Positions 6,337-14,163 of a DNA stretch of 19,558 bases are shown in pieces. The notes below the pieces were generated by a model. The model saw nothing but the letters and a program-made list of their open reading frames with translations, made no database searches and was not told the DNA's origin. The stretch lies in assembly GCA_903789505.1 (NCBI GenBank), contig CAIFEU010000034.1, positions 1 through 19,558 of the forward strand, read 5' to 3'. A program made the position numbers and the translations under genes. Each line of letters begins with the position of its first letter. The first letter of the stretch is position 1. The DNA comes from an uncultured Coriobacteriales bacterium. Its GTDB lineage: Bacteria > Actinomycetota > Coriobacteriia > Coriobacteriales > UMGS124.

Positions 6337-7671
6337 ATGTATCGAAATGCGATGAAGCAGCTCGAAGCGTGGAGGACGTCGCGCAGGCGCAAGCCTCTGC
6401 TTGTGCAGGGCGCCCGTCAGGTTGGAAAGACGTGGCTCATTCGCGAGTTTGGTAAGAACAACTTCGACAAAGTCGCGTACGTCAGCTTCTATGACAATGA
6501 AGACCTCGCCAGGATTTTCGACGGGAGCCTTGAAGCGGACCGTCTCGTCGACGCCCTGTCAATCGCGTCCGGCGTCACGATTGAAGACGCCGACACCCTC
6601 GTCGTCATGGACGAGATACAGGCGTGCCCGCGCGCAATAATGTCGCTCAAGGCTTTCAACGAGCAGCGGCCCGACCTCGCGGTCATCGGCGCCGGCTCGC
6701 TGCTCGGGATTGCGCTTCATCGTGACGCCCGCTCGACGTCGTTTCCCGTCGGCAAGGTATCGTGGCTCAACCTCTATCCCATGACGTTCGATGAGTTCTT
6801 GCGCGCGATGGGGCAGGGTCAGCTCGCGGACGCCTTGCGGGCGGGTAACGTCGACCTGATCTCCTCATTTCAGGAGCGACTCACGGACCACCTGCGCCGT
6901 TACTACTTCGTGGGCGGCATGCCCGAGGCGGTGGACGAATACGCCCAGACGGGCGACTACGGTGCCACGCGCTCGATTCAGCTCGAGCTCCTCGACGGCT
7001 ATGAGCGGGACTTCTCGAAATATGCCTCGCCGTCAGAGTCGGAGAAAATTCGGCTCGTCTGGAACTCCATCCCGAGCCAGCTCGCCCGTGAGAACAAGAA
7101 GTTCATGTACACAGCCGTGCGGCCAAGCGGCAGGGCCAGGGACTTCGAGACGGCGATTCAATGGCTGGTGGACGCAGGTATGGTCATGCGCGTACCGCGA
7201 ATATCGAAGCCGGGTATCCCCCTGTCGGCGTACGAGGATTTCGGTGTGTTCAAGCTCTATGCGCTCGATGTCGGGCTCCTCGGCGCCCGCAGCGGTCTCG
7301 GCGCCTCCACGCTGATTGCGGGCGACGCGCTGTTCACCGAGTTCAAGGGGGCGCTGACGGAACAGTACGTCTGCCAGCAGCTCATCGCGTGCGGGCTTGT
7401 CCCGTGGTACTGGTCCGCGTCGAACTCGTCGGGCGAGGTCGACTTCGTGCTGCAGATGGATTCCGCCGTGATTCCCGTCGAGGTCAAGGCGGAGGAGAAC
7501 CTCAGGGCGAGGAGCCTGCAGTCGTTCTGCTCGAAGTACGGGCTTGCGCGTGCCGTGCGCCTCTCCATGTCGCCCTACCGCCGCGAGAACACCTGGCTTG
7601 GCGGTGGTGCCACCTTGGTAAACGTCCCGCTATACGCCGCCGGTCAGCTGCGCGAGGTCCTCGGCGCATAG
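6337..7671 (+). CDS. AAA+ ATPase with DUF4143 domain
   Basis: This 444-residue protein belongs to the widespread AAA_14/DUF4143 group. The Walker A motif is QGARQVGKTW (24-33), Walker B is TLVVMDEIQ (87-95), and a sensor-like GAGSLLG (118-124) follows. The segment LNLYPMTFDEFLRA (145-158) and the YFVGGMPEAVD block (190-200) are family hallmarks. The C-terminal DUF4143 part carries a PD-(D/E)xK-like core, GEVDFVL (366-372) and IPVEVKAEE (379-387). The cellular role of these proteins is not settled; many sit in accessory gene sets. ATG 6337 has GGCGGGGGG about 7 bases upstream. Codon use is less GC-biased than that of its neighbours, which is consistent with later acquisition. It stands alone, with a repeat-bearing control region upstream. 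Confidence 0.88.
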   Translation: MYRNAMKQLEAWRTSRRRKPLLVQGARQVGKTWLIREFGKNNFDKVAYVSFYDNEDLARIFDGSLEADRLVDALSIASGVTIEDADTLVVMDEIQACPRAIMSLKAFNEQRPDLAVIGAGSLLGIALHRDARSTSFPVGKVSWLNLYPMTFDEFLRAMGQGQLADALRAGNVDLISSFQERLTDHLRRYYFVGGMPEAVDEYAQTGDYGATRSIQLELLDGYERDFSKYASPSESEKIRLVWNSIPSQLARENKKFMYTAVRPSGRARDFETAIQWLVDAGMVMRVPRISKPGIPLSAYEDFGVFKLYALDVGLLGARSGLGASTLIAGDALFTEFKGALTEQYVCQQLIACGLVPWYWSASNSSGEVDFVLQMDSAVIPVEVKAEENLRARSLQSFCSKYGLARAVRLSMSPYRRENTWLGGGATLVNVPLYAAGQLREVLGA

Positions 7672-7732
7672 CCCGCCGCGCGGGCGAGGGGGTTCTCGTC
7701 GGTTGGGAACGAGGCGTGCGCCGACCCCGTCC

Positions 7733-7761
7733 TTCTGCGCGCCACGCGCGCGTGGTAGGCT
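7733..7761 (+). promoter_or_regulatory. Possible promoter of the DUF3159 gene
   Basis: TTCTGC (7733-7738) and TAGGCT (7756-7761) are separated by 17 bases. The start would be near 7768, leaving a leader of about 90 bases that contains the small hairpin GGGC-TTCGA-GCCC (7787-7799). Both boxes are imperfect. Confidence 0.35.
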
Positions 7762-7856
7762 GCGGTGCACAGGCGACCCGGCGTGCGGGCTTCGAGCCCT
7801 GCCCGCCGCGCCCGGCAAGCGATCGACCTGCGAAGCGAGAGACGGGAGTGCCATCG

Positions 7857-8696
7857 ATGACAGACGAGTCGCGCGACGTCCGCGCCGCCGAGAGCGACGC
7901 CGCCGAGGGGTGCGAGCCCTCCGCGGGACGCGCGCCCGTTGCGAACGAGGAGGCGCCGCGCCCGAGCTCGGGCATCGCGTCCCTCGCGTCGGACGACTTC
8001 AGCGTGCTGCGCTCGGTCGGCGGTACGCGCGGGATCGTCGAGTCCGTCCTGCCCGAGCTGGCGTTCCTCGTGCTGTTCCTCGTATCCCACGACCTCACGC
8101 TCACCATCGTCGTGTCGCTCGTCCTGTGCGTCGTCATGCTGGTGGCGCGGCTGGTGCAGCGCCAGACCGTCATGGGCGTGCTGAGCGGCACGGTGATGGT
8201 GCTCATCTGCCTCTTCGCCGCGTACAGGAGCTCCGACGCGCGCAACTACTACCTTCCCGCATGCATCATCAACGCGGTCTGGGCGGTGGTGCTGGGGGTG
8301 TCGCTCGCGGCGCGGCGCCCGGGCATCGGGTACTTCGTCGAGCTCATCGCCGCACCGCCCACGGAGAGCCTGCGCGACTGGTACCACGGCTGGCACGACG
8401 ACGTGGAGCTGCGGCGCGCGTACACCAAGGCGACGTGGCTGTGGGTGCTCATGTTCGTGGTGCGCGACGCCGCCCAGGTGCCGCTGTGGCTGACGGGGCA
8501 CGTCTACGCCCTCGGCACGGTCACGCTCGTGCTCGGCGTGCCGCTCTTCGCCCTGGTGTGCTGGGTCTCCTACCTCATCATCGCGACGCCGCGCCACGAC
8601 CACCGGCAGCGCATGCAGGCTCAGGCCACGGCCCAGGCCGAGGCGGACGCCCCCGCCGCGGCGGCGCCCGCGCAGGGCGGCGCGCAGGCGCAGTAG
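7857..8696 (+). CDS. DUF3159-family integral membrane protein
   Basis: This 279-residue protein has a polar N-terminal tail (1-50). The family start GGTRGIVESVLPELAFLVLFLV (55-76) follows, then membrane segments at roughly 65-80, 82-100, 106-122, 135-152, 192-210 and 220-243. The RQTV (102-105) and VLSGT (108-112) positions and the segment SLRDWYHGWHDDVELRRAYTKATWLW fit DUF3159, a family found mainly in Actinobacteria. No biochemical function is established. The C-terminus is a Gln/Ala-rich cytoplasmic tail (250-279). ATG 7857 has CGGGAG 8 bases upstream; an in-frame GTG at 7848 overlaps that site. It is monocistronic as far as can be seen. Confidence 0.75.
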   Translation: MTDESRDVRAAESDAAEGCEPSAGRAPVANEEAPRPSSGIASLASDDFSVLRSVGGTRGIVESVLPELAFLVLFLVSHDLTLTIVVSLVLCVVMLVARLVQRQTVMGVLSGTVMVLICLFAAYRSSDARNYYLPACIINAVWAVVLGVSLAARRPGIGYFVELIAAPPTESLRDWYHGWHDDVELRRAYTKATWLWVLMFVVRDAAQVPLWLTGHVYALGTVTLVLGVPLFALVCWVSYLIIATPRHDHRQRMQAQATAQAEADAPAAAAPAQGGAQAQ

Positions 8697-8808
8697 CCGG
8701 GAGCTGGGCGGCAGGCGGACGCGACGGGCGCCCTGCCGCCTTTCCGACGCGATTCGCGCCATGCGCCGCGCTTTGTGATACAAACGGAATAGTTCGCACC
8801 TGAAGCAT

Positions 8809-8850
8809 CGGTCGTGCGCCGTCGGACGAGTCCGGGCGGTCGCACGACCG
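8809..8850 (+). promoter_or_regulatory. Strong stem-loop in the leader of the Tat-exported protein gene
   Basis: CGGTCGTGCG (8809-8818) pairs perfectly with CGCACGACCG (8841-8850). The interior can also pair (CCG with CGG, and CGGA with TCCG around a CGAG loop), giving one long imperfect hairpin. No T-run follows, so a simple terminator for the DUF3159 gene is less likely than a leader structure or protein-binding dyad. It would occlude a TTG start at 8851, which favours a start further downstream. Confidence 0.5.
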
Positions 8851-8916
8851 TTGGCATCTGACGGTGCGCGTCTGGGCACGGTTGCGGTCGGTGCGGTGGC
8901 GAAAGGGGCGGTCGCG

Positions 8917-11211
8917 TTGGCAACCAGGATGGTCGGCTCGGGAATCCCCATCGGTCTCTTTGGATTGGGGCACATCGGCTCGGGGAGGGGAGCGCTCGCG
9001 GCGGGGGAGCCCGTTCCCGGTGACCCCGCCGGCGCCGGTGGCGACGGCCTCACGAGGCGCAGGTTCGTGGGGGCGGCCGTGTGCGCCGGCCTGGTGGCCG
9101 CGATGGGAGGGCCCTCGTCGCTCGCCATCGCCCAGGGCGTCGCGACGGGCGCGGCGGACTCCCAGACAGACGCCGACCTCCCGTGGAAGCAGGCATACCT
9201 CGACGTCTGCGAGGACGTCGTCTCCCGGTACGGGGAGCCGTCCTGGGAGCCGACCGCCGACGATGGCTATTACCTCGCCGACGGGCTCGCCCTCGCGACG
9301 CTCGTGCCGATGGGAGGCGCGGCCTCGGTCCAGCTGGTCCTAGCGTATCGGCCCGAGGGGACGCCCGCCGAGCAGGTGACCGATATCGCCTCCCAGGGCG
9401 TCATCGGCGAGTACCTCGTCGAGGTCTGGGACTTCGACGCCGCCTCCGGCAAGGCGGTCAAGGCGTGGAGCGGCAACGTCGCCGGCCATACGAACGGCGG
9501 CTGGATCAAGCTCACGCTCGCATACGGCACCGACGGTACCGTCTCGATTCTCACTGGCATTGACGGGGATGAACTCGTATACGACGTGAGCTACCTCACG
9601 TTCGTCGGCGGCACCTTCGGGGTCAGCCACTCTGTCTACTACCACTATGACACCGACGCCGGGGTAAAGACGTACTCCATCGACGGGGTGCAGACCGACG
9701 TCGACACGTACGAGGCACAGAGGTGCGCGCTCGAATGCTTCCCGCGCGAGATATGCCTCTACGGGAGGGGCGGCATCGGAGACCAGTCCAGCATCGAATA
9801 TGCATACGTCGAGTCCGCCTACACGCTCGCGCTTCTCAGAAGCGAGCGCGCCGCCGCCACCGGGGACGCCTACCAGCGCATCAGGGACGCGTGGGGCGCG
9901 GCGTCGAAGTCGGGCTGGCAGGCGGTCCCTGACATCTCGAACCTCGCCTGTCCGGCGATTAGCCGCATGAGCCTGGTCGCGTCCGGCAGCGCGGAGAGTC
10001 TGCCGCAGGAGTCGGCGTGGGAGAACACCGCCGGCTGGGTGGCATGGGGCGCTGACGTCGAGATGGGGACCGACAAGGGCGCGGGGTTGGTCGTTGGCGT
10101 GGGCCCGCAGGGGGGAACGCCCCTGGTCGTTGGGCTGTACTGCACCGCGGACGGCATGGTGAGGGACCTGACCAGGGGGCTAGCGGTCGCGTGCTATTCG
10201 TATGACCAGTGGGGCGTCGTCGCGGACGGCCTGGGCGTGCAGGACGCGGGCGCCCAGGTGTTCCCCTTCCACTACGACACGCACCAGAGCTGCGCCGTCT
10301 GCTTCGACCTCGTGGGCGGCAGGGTCGTGCCGACGCGGTACGCGCAGGAGGGGGCGGGCACCGGCAACCTCGACGATGTGCGGTTCCGCAAGAACGGCGT
10401 GATCGACGACACGGGGGAGACGACCCTTGTCCTCATGACGGTCCAGATTGCGCCGGAGCTCGCGTGGGAGCAGCTCGCCGGCCCCGAGGGGAGCGCCTCC
10501 TCCGCAGCGGAGTCCGCCGCCGCGGCGGGCGCGCCGGGCGCGGCGGCGGCCCGTGCCCCGTACACCTGGTCGGACGCCGGCGGATACCCCGCCATCGCCT
10601 CGTCAATCGAGGGCGACGCGGCGGTTCAGGCTATTAACGACGCGATTGAGCAGCACTGGGAGGAGGGCAACACCGACACGACGTGGTCGGACCAGATGTC
10701 GGAGACCTCCCAGGAGAGCATCGGGGTGACGCTGTTCCAGAACGGCTTCGTGTCGGTGCTGTCCAACAGGGCCGCAAAGGTTCAGAGAGGCATCCACGGC
10801 AACGTCGGCTGGGACGTGCTCTCGTTCGACGTGAGGACGGGCGAGCAGGTCGAGCCGTGGGCGACGTTCGGCGTGAGCGAGGACGACTTCGCCGCCGCCG
10901 CGGAGCAGGCTATCGTCCAGTTCCAGGTGAACAACGCGATTGACACCAGCATCGTCTGGTCGGTCCAGGGCAGGGTGCCCGACATGCTCGACAGCGGCGA
11001 CCTGCTGTGCGTGCCGAGCGCAGCCGGCCTGAGCGTCCTGTGCCAGGAGTACTCCATCGCCTCGTACGCCCAGACCGCCGCCGGGGTCGTGCTGCTGGCA
11101 ATCGACGCGTCCGGCATGCCGACGGTCGCCGACAGCTCCAAGGACCCCCGTGACCTCGTCGAGACCGCGTTCATGAGCTCGCTTGCGGTCCCCACGTCGA
11201 TGAGCGCGTAG
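8917..11211 (+). CDS. Tat-exported protein with C-terminal DUF3298/RsiV-like region
   Basis: This protein of about 764 residues has a long Gly-rich N-terminal region (1-45), then a canonical Tat motif LTRRRFVGAAVCAGLVAAM (45-63) and probable cleavage near SLAIA-QG (68-73). The middle section (about 88-525) is beta-rich and rich in Tyr, Asp and Gly; I do not recognise it. An Ala-rich linker (about 527-548) leads to a C-terminal domain (549-764). The order there, a YPAIASS-like opening, VQAINDAIEQHW, FDVRTGEQVEPWATF, then LLCVPSAAGLSVLCQEYSIASYAQTAAGVVLLAID, resembles DUF3298/RsiV-type extracellular domains. The start is uncertain: TTG 8917 has AAAGGGG 9 bases upstream, GTG 8896 and ATG 8929 are also in frame, and TTG 8851 follows a hairpin. 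It is probably located outside the membrane. Confidence 0.7.
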   Translation: MATRMVGSGIPIGLFGLGHIGSGRGALAAGEPVPGDPAGAGGDGLTRRRFVGAAVCAGLVAAMGGPSSLAIAQGVATGAADSQTDADLPWKQAYLDVCEDVVSRYGEPSWEPTADDGYYLADGLALATLVPMGGAASVQLVLAYRPEGTPAEQVTDIASQGVIGEYLVEVWDFDAASGKAVKAWSGNVAGHTNGGWIKLTLAYGTDGTVSILTGIDGDELVYDVSYLTFVGGTFGVSHSVYYHYDTDAGVKTYSIDGVQTDVDTYEAQRCALECFPREICLYGRGGIGDQSSIEYAYVESAYTLALLRSERAAATGDAYQRIRDAWGAASKSGWQAVPDISNLACPAISRMSLVASGSAESLPQESAWENTAGWVAWGADVEMGTDKGAGLVVGVGPQGGTPLVVGLYCTADGMVRDLTRGLAVACYSYDQWGVVADGLGVQDAGAQVFPFHYDTHQSCAVCFDLVGGRVVPTRYAQEGAGTGNLDDVRFRKNGVIDDTGETTLVLMTVQIAPELAWEQLAGPEGSASSAAESAAAAGAPGAAAARAPYTWSDAGGYPAIASSIEGDAAVQAINDAIEQHWEEGNTDTTWSDQMSETSQESIGVTLFQNGFVSVLSNRAAKVQRGIHGNVGWDVLSFDVRTGEQVEPWATFGVSEDDFAAAAEQAIVQFQVNNAIDTSIVWSVQGRVPDMLDSGDLLCVPSAAGLSVLCQEYSIASYAQTAAGVVLLAIDASGMPTVADSSKDPRDLVETAFMSSLAVPTSMSA

Positions 11212-11250
11212 GGGGCGCGGACGCTCGGACCAGGCTGGGGAGTTGCCCTG

Positions 11251-11292
11251 AGCGGGCGGGCCGTCGCCGACGGAGGCAGCGGCCCGCCCGTT
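11251..11292 (+). terminator. Terminator-like hairpin after the Tat-exported protein gene
   Basis: CGGGCGGGCCG (11253-11263) pairs perfectly with CGGCCCGCCCG (11280-11290), extendable outward by two further pairs. It lies 40 bases after the stop codon and is followed by TTCGTCTC, a weak T-containing tail typical of very GC-rich genomes. Confidence 0.6.
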
Positions 11293-11348
11293 CGTCTCGG
11301 GCGGCGGGCACATCGCCGCATGCGCCCTCCGTGCCCCTGTCGCAGGGC

Positions 11349-11354
11349 TACAAT
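11349..11354 (+). promoter_or_regulatory. Possible -10 box for the EF-hand/Asp-repeat gene
   Basis: TACAAT is a good -10 hexamer in a GC-rich stretch, 67 bases before the ATG. No recognisable -35 is found at the right distance. Confidence 0.35.
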
Positions 11355-11420
11355 CGCCTCAAGGGGGGCGCGCGGGCGGGGGCTTGCGCGCCAAAGGCGC
11401 GACGCGGGGGGGGGCCCACC

Positions 11421-12296
11421 ATGAGCTTTCTCGACCTCAACGGCGACGGCGATGTCAGCTTCGGCGAGGGCGCGTTCTGGGCGGGCGTGGCGGGTGCGAT
11501 CGGGGAGGACGCCGCCAACGCCAGGGCGGAGGAGCGCGAGGAGGAGCACGAGAGGCTCCGGAGGCGATACGAGGACGACCTCGCCTACGAGCGGCGCCGC
11601 AACCGCGAGCTCGAGGACGAGCTGAGCAAGCGTCGCGGCGGCTACGGCATCTGGGACGATGACGACGACCGCGACGACGATGATGATTGCGACGACGATG
11701 ACGACTGTGACGACGATGACGACTGCGACGACGATGACGACGACCGCGATGAGTACGAGTGGGACGATGGGGGAGGCCTCGACCTCGAGCTGGACCCGGA
11801 CGGCGCCGACGGCGCCGTGAGCCCCGACCCCGTGTCGCCCGCCGCTCGAGACGATGGCGCGGCCGCCGCTGCGGTTGCCGGGGCAGTCGTCGGGGGAGGC
11901 GAGCCTGCCCTGTCAACATGCCCCGCACCCGTCCCGGCTCCCATGCCGGGCGCCGGCGAGATGGACGTGATGGTGACCCTGCTCACCGACGAGCAGGCGG
12001 CGCAGTGGATGCGCGCCAGGCGCATGCCCGACGCGGAGATTGGCCTGCGTGCCGCCCCGGACGGGAAGGGCGCCGTCCCCGTCTTCGTCGACGGCAGGGA
12101 CGCGGGGGTCGTCTTGTTGCCGGGTGACTGGGCGGCGTGCTTGGTAGGGGCGAGTGTCGTCGGCTACCGCGTCGCGGACCCGCAGGCCGACGCACGGAAC
12201 GGCGCCTCGACCGCCGGCTCGGGCGGAGTCCCCGCCCGGGAGCGGGTGCGCGTCACCGTCCGGGTCAGGCCACGCCAGGCGTCCGCGAACGGCTGA
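11421..12296 (+). CDS. Unknown protein with EF-hand loop, coiled coil and Asp5-Cys repeat
   Basis: This 291-residue protein starts at ATG 11421, preceded by a long G-run. Residues 5-16 (DLNGDGDVSFGE) match a canonical calcium-binding EF-hand loop, with Asp1, Asn3, Asp5 and Glu12 of the loop in place. Residues 30-72 are highly charged (EEREEEHERLRRRYEDD, ERRRNRELEDELSKR) and should form a coiled coil. Residues 79-110 are five Asp blocks separated by Arg or Cys (Cys 90, 96, 102). A Pro/Ala/Gly linker follows. Residues 181-252 look like a small folded domain (MDVMVTLLTDEQAAQWMRAR, AVPVFVDGRDAGVVLLPGDW). The C-terminus is basic. There is no signal peptide or membrane segment, so it is probably cytosolic. 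I do not recognise a family; calcium or other metal binding is an inference. Confidence 0.65.
   Translation: MSFLDLNGDGDVSFGEGAFWAGVAGAIGEDAANARAEEREEEHERLRRRYEDDLAYERRRNRELEDELSKRRGGYGIWDDDDDRDDDDDCDDDDDCDDDDDCDDDDDDRDEYEWDDGGGLDLELDPDGADGAVSPDPVSPAARDDGAAAAAVAGAVVGGGEPALSTCPAPVPAPMPGAGEMDVMVTLLTDEQAAQWMRARRMPDAEIGLRAAPDGKGAVPVFVDGRDAGVVLLPGDWAACLVGASVVGYRVADPQADARNGASTAGSGGVPARERVRVTVRVRPRQASANG
11655..11744 (+). repeat. 18-bp coding minisatellite encoding Asp5-Cys/Arg units
   Basis: Five consecutive 18-bp units of the type GACGACGATGACGACTGC run through the gene, with third-base differences between copies (GAC/GAT, TGC/TGT). The spacers are Arg, Cys, Cys, Cys, and the last unit ends with an extra Asp then Arg. 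The unit length keeps the frame, so copy number could vary between strains without destroying the protein. Confidence 0.8.
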
Positions 12297-12381
12297 GGGG
12301 ACGGCGACCCGCCCGCCGCGAGGAGATGCATGCCGTCACGGCACCACCTTGTCGCGCCGCCGCCCCGCCGCAGAGCCCGCT

Positions 12382-12484
12382 CCCGCGCGCGCCCTTGCCC
12401 GTCGCGCGCGGGCGCGAACGCTCGGCGGAGACGATCGCCGCCATGTCGCGCGCCCCTTCTTGTTCGTCGCGCGCGGGCGCGAAC
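12382..12484. repeat. GC-rich hairpin and 20-bp direct repeat between convergent genes
   Basis: CGTCGCGCGCGGGCGCGAAC occurs at 12400-12419 and identically at 12465-12484. Upstream of the first copy, CCCGCGCGCG (12382-12391) pairs perfectly with CGCGCGCGGG (12403-12412) around an 11-base loop. The second copy can also form a related but bulged stem. The position between the ends of the Asp-repeat gene (+) and asnS (-) suggests bidirectional termination. Confidence 0.5.
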
Positions 12485-12500
12485 ACCCGGTCCCGTCCGC

Positions 12501-13904
12501 CTAGAACTCGGCGTTGCCCACGGTGCGGGGGTGCGGGATGACGTCGCGGATGTTCGGCACGCCGGTGAGGTACATCACGAGCCGCTCGAACCCCAGCCCG
12601 AACCCGGCGTGGCGGCAGGTGCCGTAGCGGCGCAGGTCACAGTAGTAGCGGTACTGCTCCGCGTCCATGCCGAGCTCCTGGATGCGGCGCTGCAGCACGT
12701 CGAGGCGCTCCTCGCGCTGGGAGCCGCCGATGATCTCGCCGATGTCGGGCACGAGGCAGTCGGCGGCCGCGACGGTCTTGCCATCGTCGTTCAGGCGCAT
12801 GTAGAACGCCTTGATCGCCGCCGGGTAGTCGGTCACGAACGTCGGCAGGTGGAAGTGCTCCTCGGTGAGGTAGCGCTCGTGCTCGGTCTGCAGGTCGCAG
12901 CCCCAGCTCACGGGGTACTCGAACTTGTGTCCCGCGGCGACGGCCCCCTCGAGGATCTCGATGGCGTCGGTGTAACTCACGCGCGCGAAGTCCGAGCTCG
13001 CGACGTGCTCGAGCCGCTCGCGCAGCCCCTTGTCGACCCACTGGTTGCAGAAGTCGATCTCGTCGAGGCAATTGTCCAGCACGTAGCGGATCACGTACTT
13101 GAGCATCGCCTCGGCGAGGCCCATGTCGTCGGCGAGGTCGGCGAAGGCGATCTCGGGTTCCACCATCCAGAACTCCGCGGCGTGGCGCGCGGTGTTGGAG
13201 TCCTCGGCGCGGAACGTCGGCCCGAAGGTGTAGACGCTGCCGAACGCCATCGCGAAGTTCTCTGCCTGGAGCTGCCCGGACACCGTGAGGTTGGCGGGCT
13301 TGCCGAAGAAGTCCCGGCTCCAGTCCACCTCGCCGCCCTCGGTCAGCGGGACGTGGGCCAGGTCGAGCGTCGTGATGCGGAACATCTCGCCGGCGCCCTC
13401 GGCGTCGGACGCCGTGATGATCGGCGTGTTCACGTAGAGGAAGCCCCGCTCCTGGAAGAAGCGGTGGATGGCCCACGCCGCGGTCGAGCGCACGCGGAAC
13501 ACCGCGCGGAACAGGTTGGTGCGCGGGCGCAGGTGCTGAATCGTGCGCAGGTACTCAACCGTGTGGTGCTTCTTCTGCAGTGGGTAGTCGGGCGACGAGG
13601 CGCCCTCGACCTCGACCGACGTCGCGCGCAGCTCGAAGGGCTGCCGGGCGTCGGGCGTCAGCGCGAGCTCGCCGGTCACGACCAGCGCGGCGCTCACGTT
13701 CTGCGCGACGACCTCGTCGTAGTCGGCGAACGTCGTGCGGTCGAGCACGACCTGCAGGCTGTTGAAGCAGCTGCCGTCGTTGAGCGTGACGAACGCGAGC
13801 TTCTTCATGTCGCGGATCGAGCGGACCCACCCGGCGACGGTGAGCGTCTGCCCGCCCAGAGCCTGGGAGTTGGCAAAGATTGACGCGATGGTCGTGCGGT
13901 TCAC
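12501..13904 (-). CDS. asnS: Asparaginyl-tRNA synthetase
   Basis: This 467-residue class II synthetase charges tRNA-Asn with asparagine in the cytosol. The N-terminal OB-fold anticodon-binding domain includes LTVAGWVRSIRDMKKLAFVTLNDGS (21-45). The catalytic domain shows TPIITASDAEGAGEMF (160-175), motif 2 in FGPTFRAEDSNTARHAAEFWMVEPE (227-251), the DIGEIIGGSQREERLD block (387-402) and motif 3 in GFGLGFERLVMYLTG (434-448), ending with IRDVIPHPRT. The length and all motifs are normal. The start is GTG at 13904, with AGGAG 6 bases upstream. The gene is separate from the amidase gene, 259 bases upstream on the same strand, and has its own leader containing a 16-bp palindrome. Confidence 0.96.
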   Translation of the reverse strand: MNRTTIASIFANSQALGGQTLTVAGWVRSIRDMKKLAFVTLNDGSCFNSLQVVLDRTTFADYDEVVAQNVSAALVVTGELALTPDARQPFELRATSVEVEGASSPDYPLQKKHHTVEYLRTIQHLRPRTNLFRAVFRVRSTAAWAIHRFFQERGFLYVNTPIITASDAEGAGEMFRITTLDLAHVPLTEGGEVDWSRDFFGKPANLTVSGQLQAENFAMAFGSVYTFGPTFRAEDSNTARHAAEFWMVEPEIAFADLADDMGLAEAMLKYVIRYVLDNCLDEIDFCNQWVDKGLRERLEHVASSDFARVSYTDAIEILEGAVAAGHKFEYPVSWGCDLQTEHERYLTEEHFHLPTFVTDYPAAIKAFYMRLNDDGKTVAAADCLVPDIGEIIGGSQREERLDVLQRRIQELGMDAEQYRYYCDLRRYGTCRHAGFGLGFERLVMYLTGVPNIRDVIPHPRTVGNAEF

Positions 13905-13936
13905 TGTGGTCTCCTATCTTGAGCGTGCCCGCCGCG

Positions 13937-13952
13937 CCGCGACCGGTCGCGG
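13937..13952. promoter_or_regulatory. Perfect 16-bp palindrome in the asnS leader
   Basis: CCGCGACCGGTCGCGG is a perfect palindrome 33 bases before the asnS start codon. It lies downstream of a possible -10 box (TACCAT on the minus strand, 13986-13981), so it could be an operator or a leader hairpin. The high GC content makes chance palindromes more likely than usual. Confidence 0.35.
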
Positions 13953-13980
13953 ACGCGCGGGCTCGTGCGTGCCGCAAGAC

Positions 13981-13986
13981 ATGGTA
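13981..13986 (-). promoter_or_regulatory. Possible -10 box of asnS
   Basis: On the minus strand TACCAT lies about 77 bases before the GTG start. No good -35 is seen. No T-box features were recognised in the leader. Confidence 0.25.
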
Positions 13987-14163
13987 GCCGGTCAGGCGCC
14001 TCCACGCACGCGGGAGCCGCCGCGCCATGCCGCAGGCGCGCGGGGGCGTTGCGGGGGCGCGCAGGTTGGGAGAGCGCGCCGTGTACGTGCGGATCGGAGC
14101 CGCCGCGTGCGCCGCCCCCGCGCGTCGTCACAGGCCTCGGGGAGGATCCGCGCCCCGCCCGGC

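Noticed and set aside
7787..7799. GGGC-TTCGA-GCCC, resembling a tRNA T-arm
   Set aside because: The stem and loop sizes are wrong for a T-arm, and no anticodon arm or acceptor stem can be built around it.
7644..9128. Open frame of 494 codons on the - strand across the DUF3159 gene and the next leader
   Set aside because: It crosses two + strand genes and an intergenic hairpin, with no ribosome binding site or domain.
11655..11744. Regular short repeat, considered as a CRISPR array
   Set aside because: The units are 18 bp, contiguous with no spacers, and in frame within a coding sequence.
12330..13883. Long open frame (517 codons) on the + strand opposite asnS
   Set aside because: It is a mirror of asnS codon bias in a GC-rich genome. 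It has Val/Glu/Arg/His-rich repetitive composition and no domain, while the minus strand has all AsnRS motifs.
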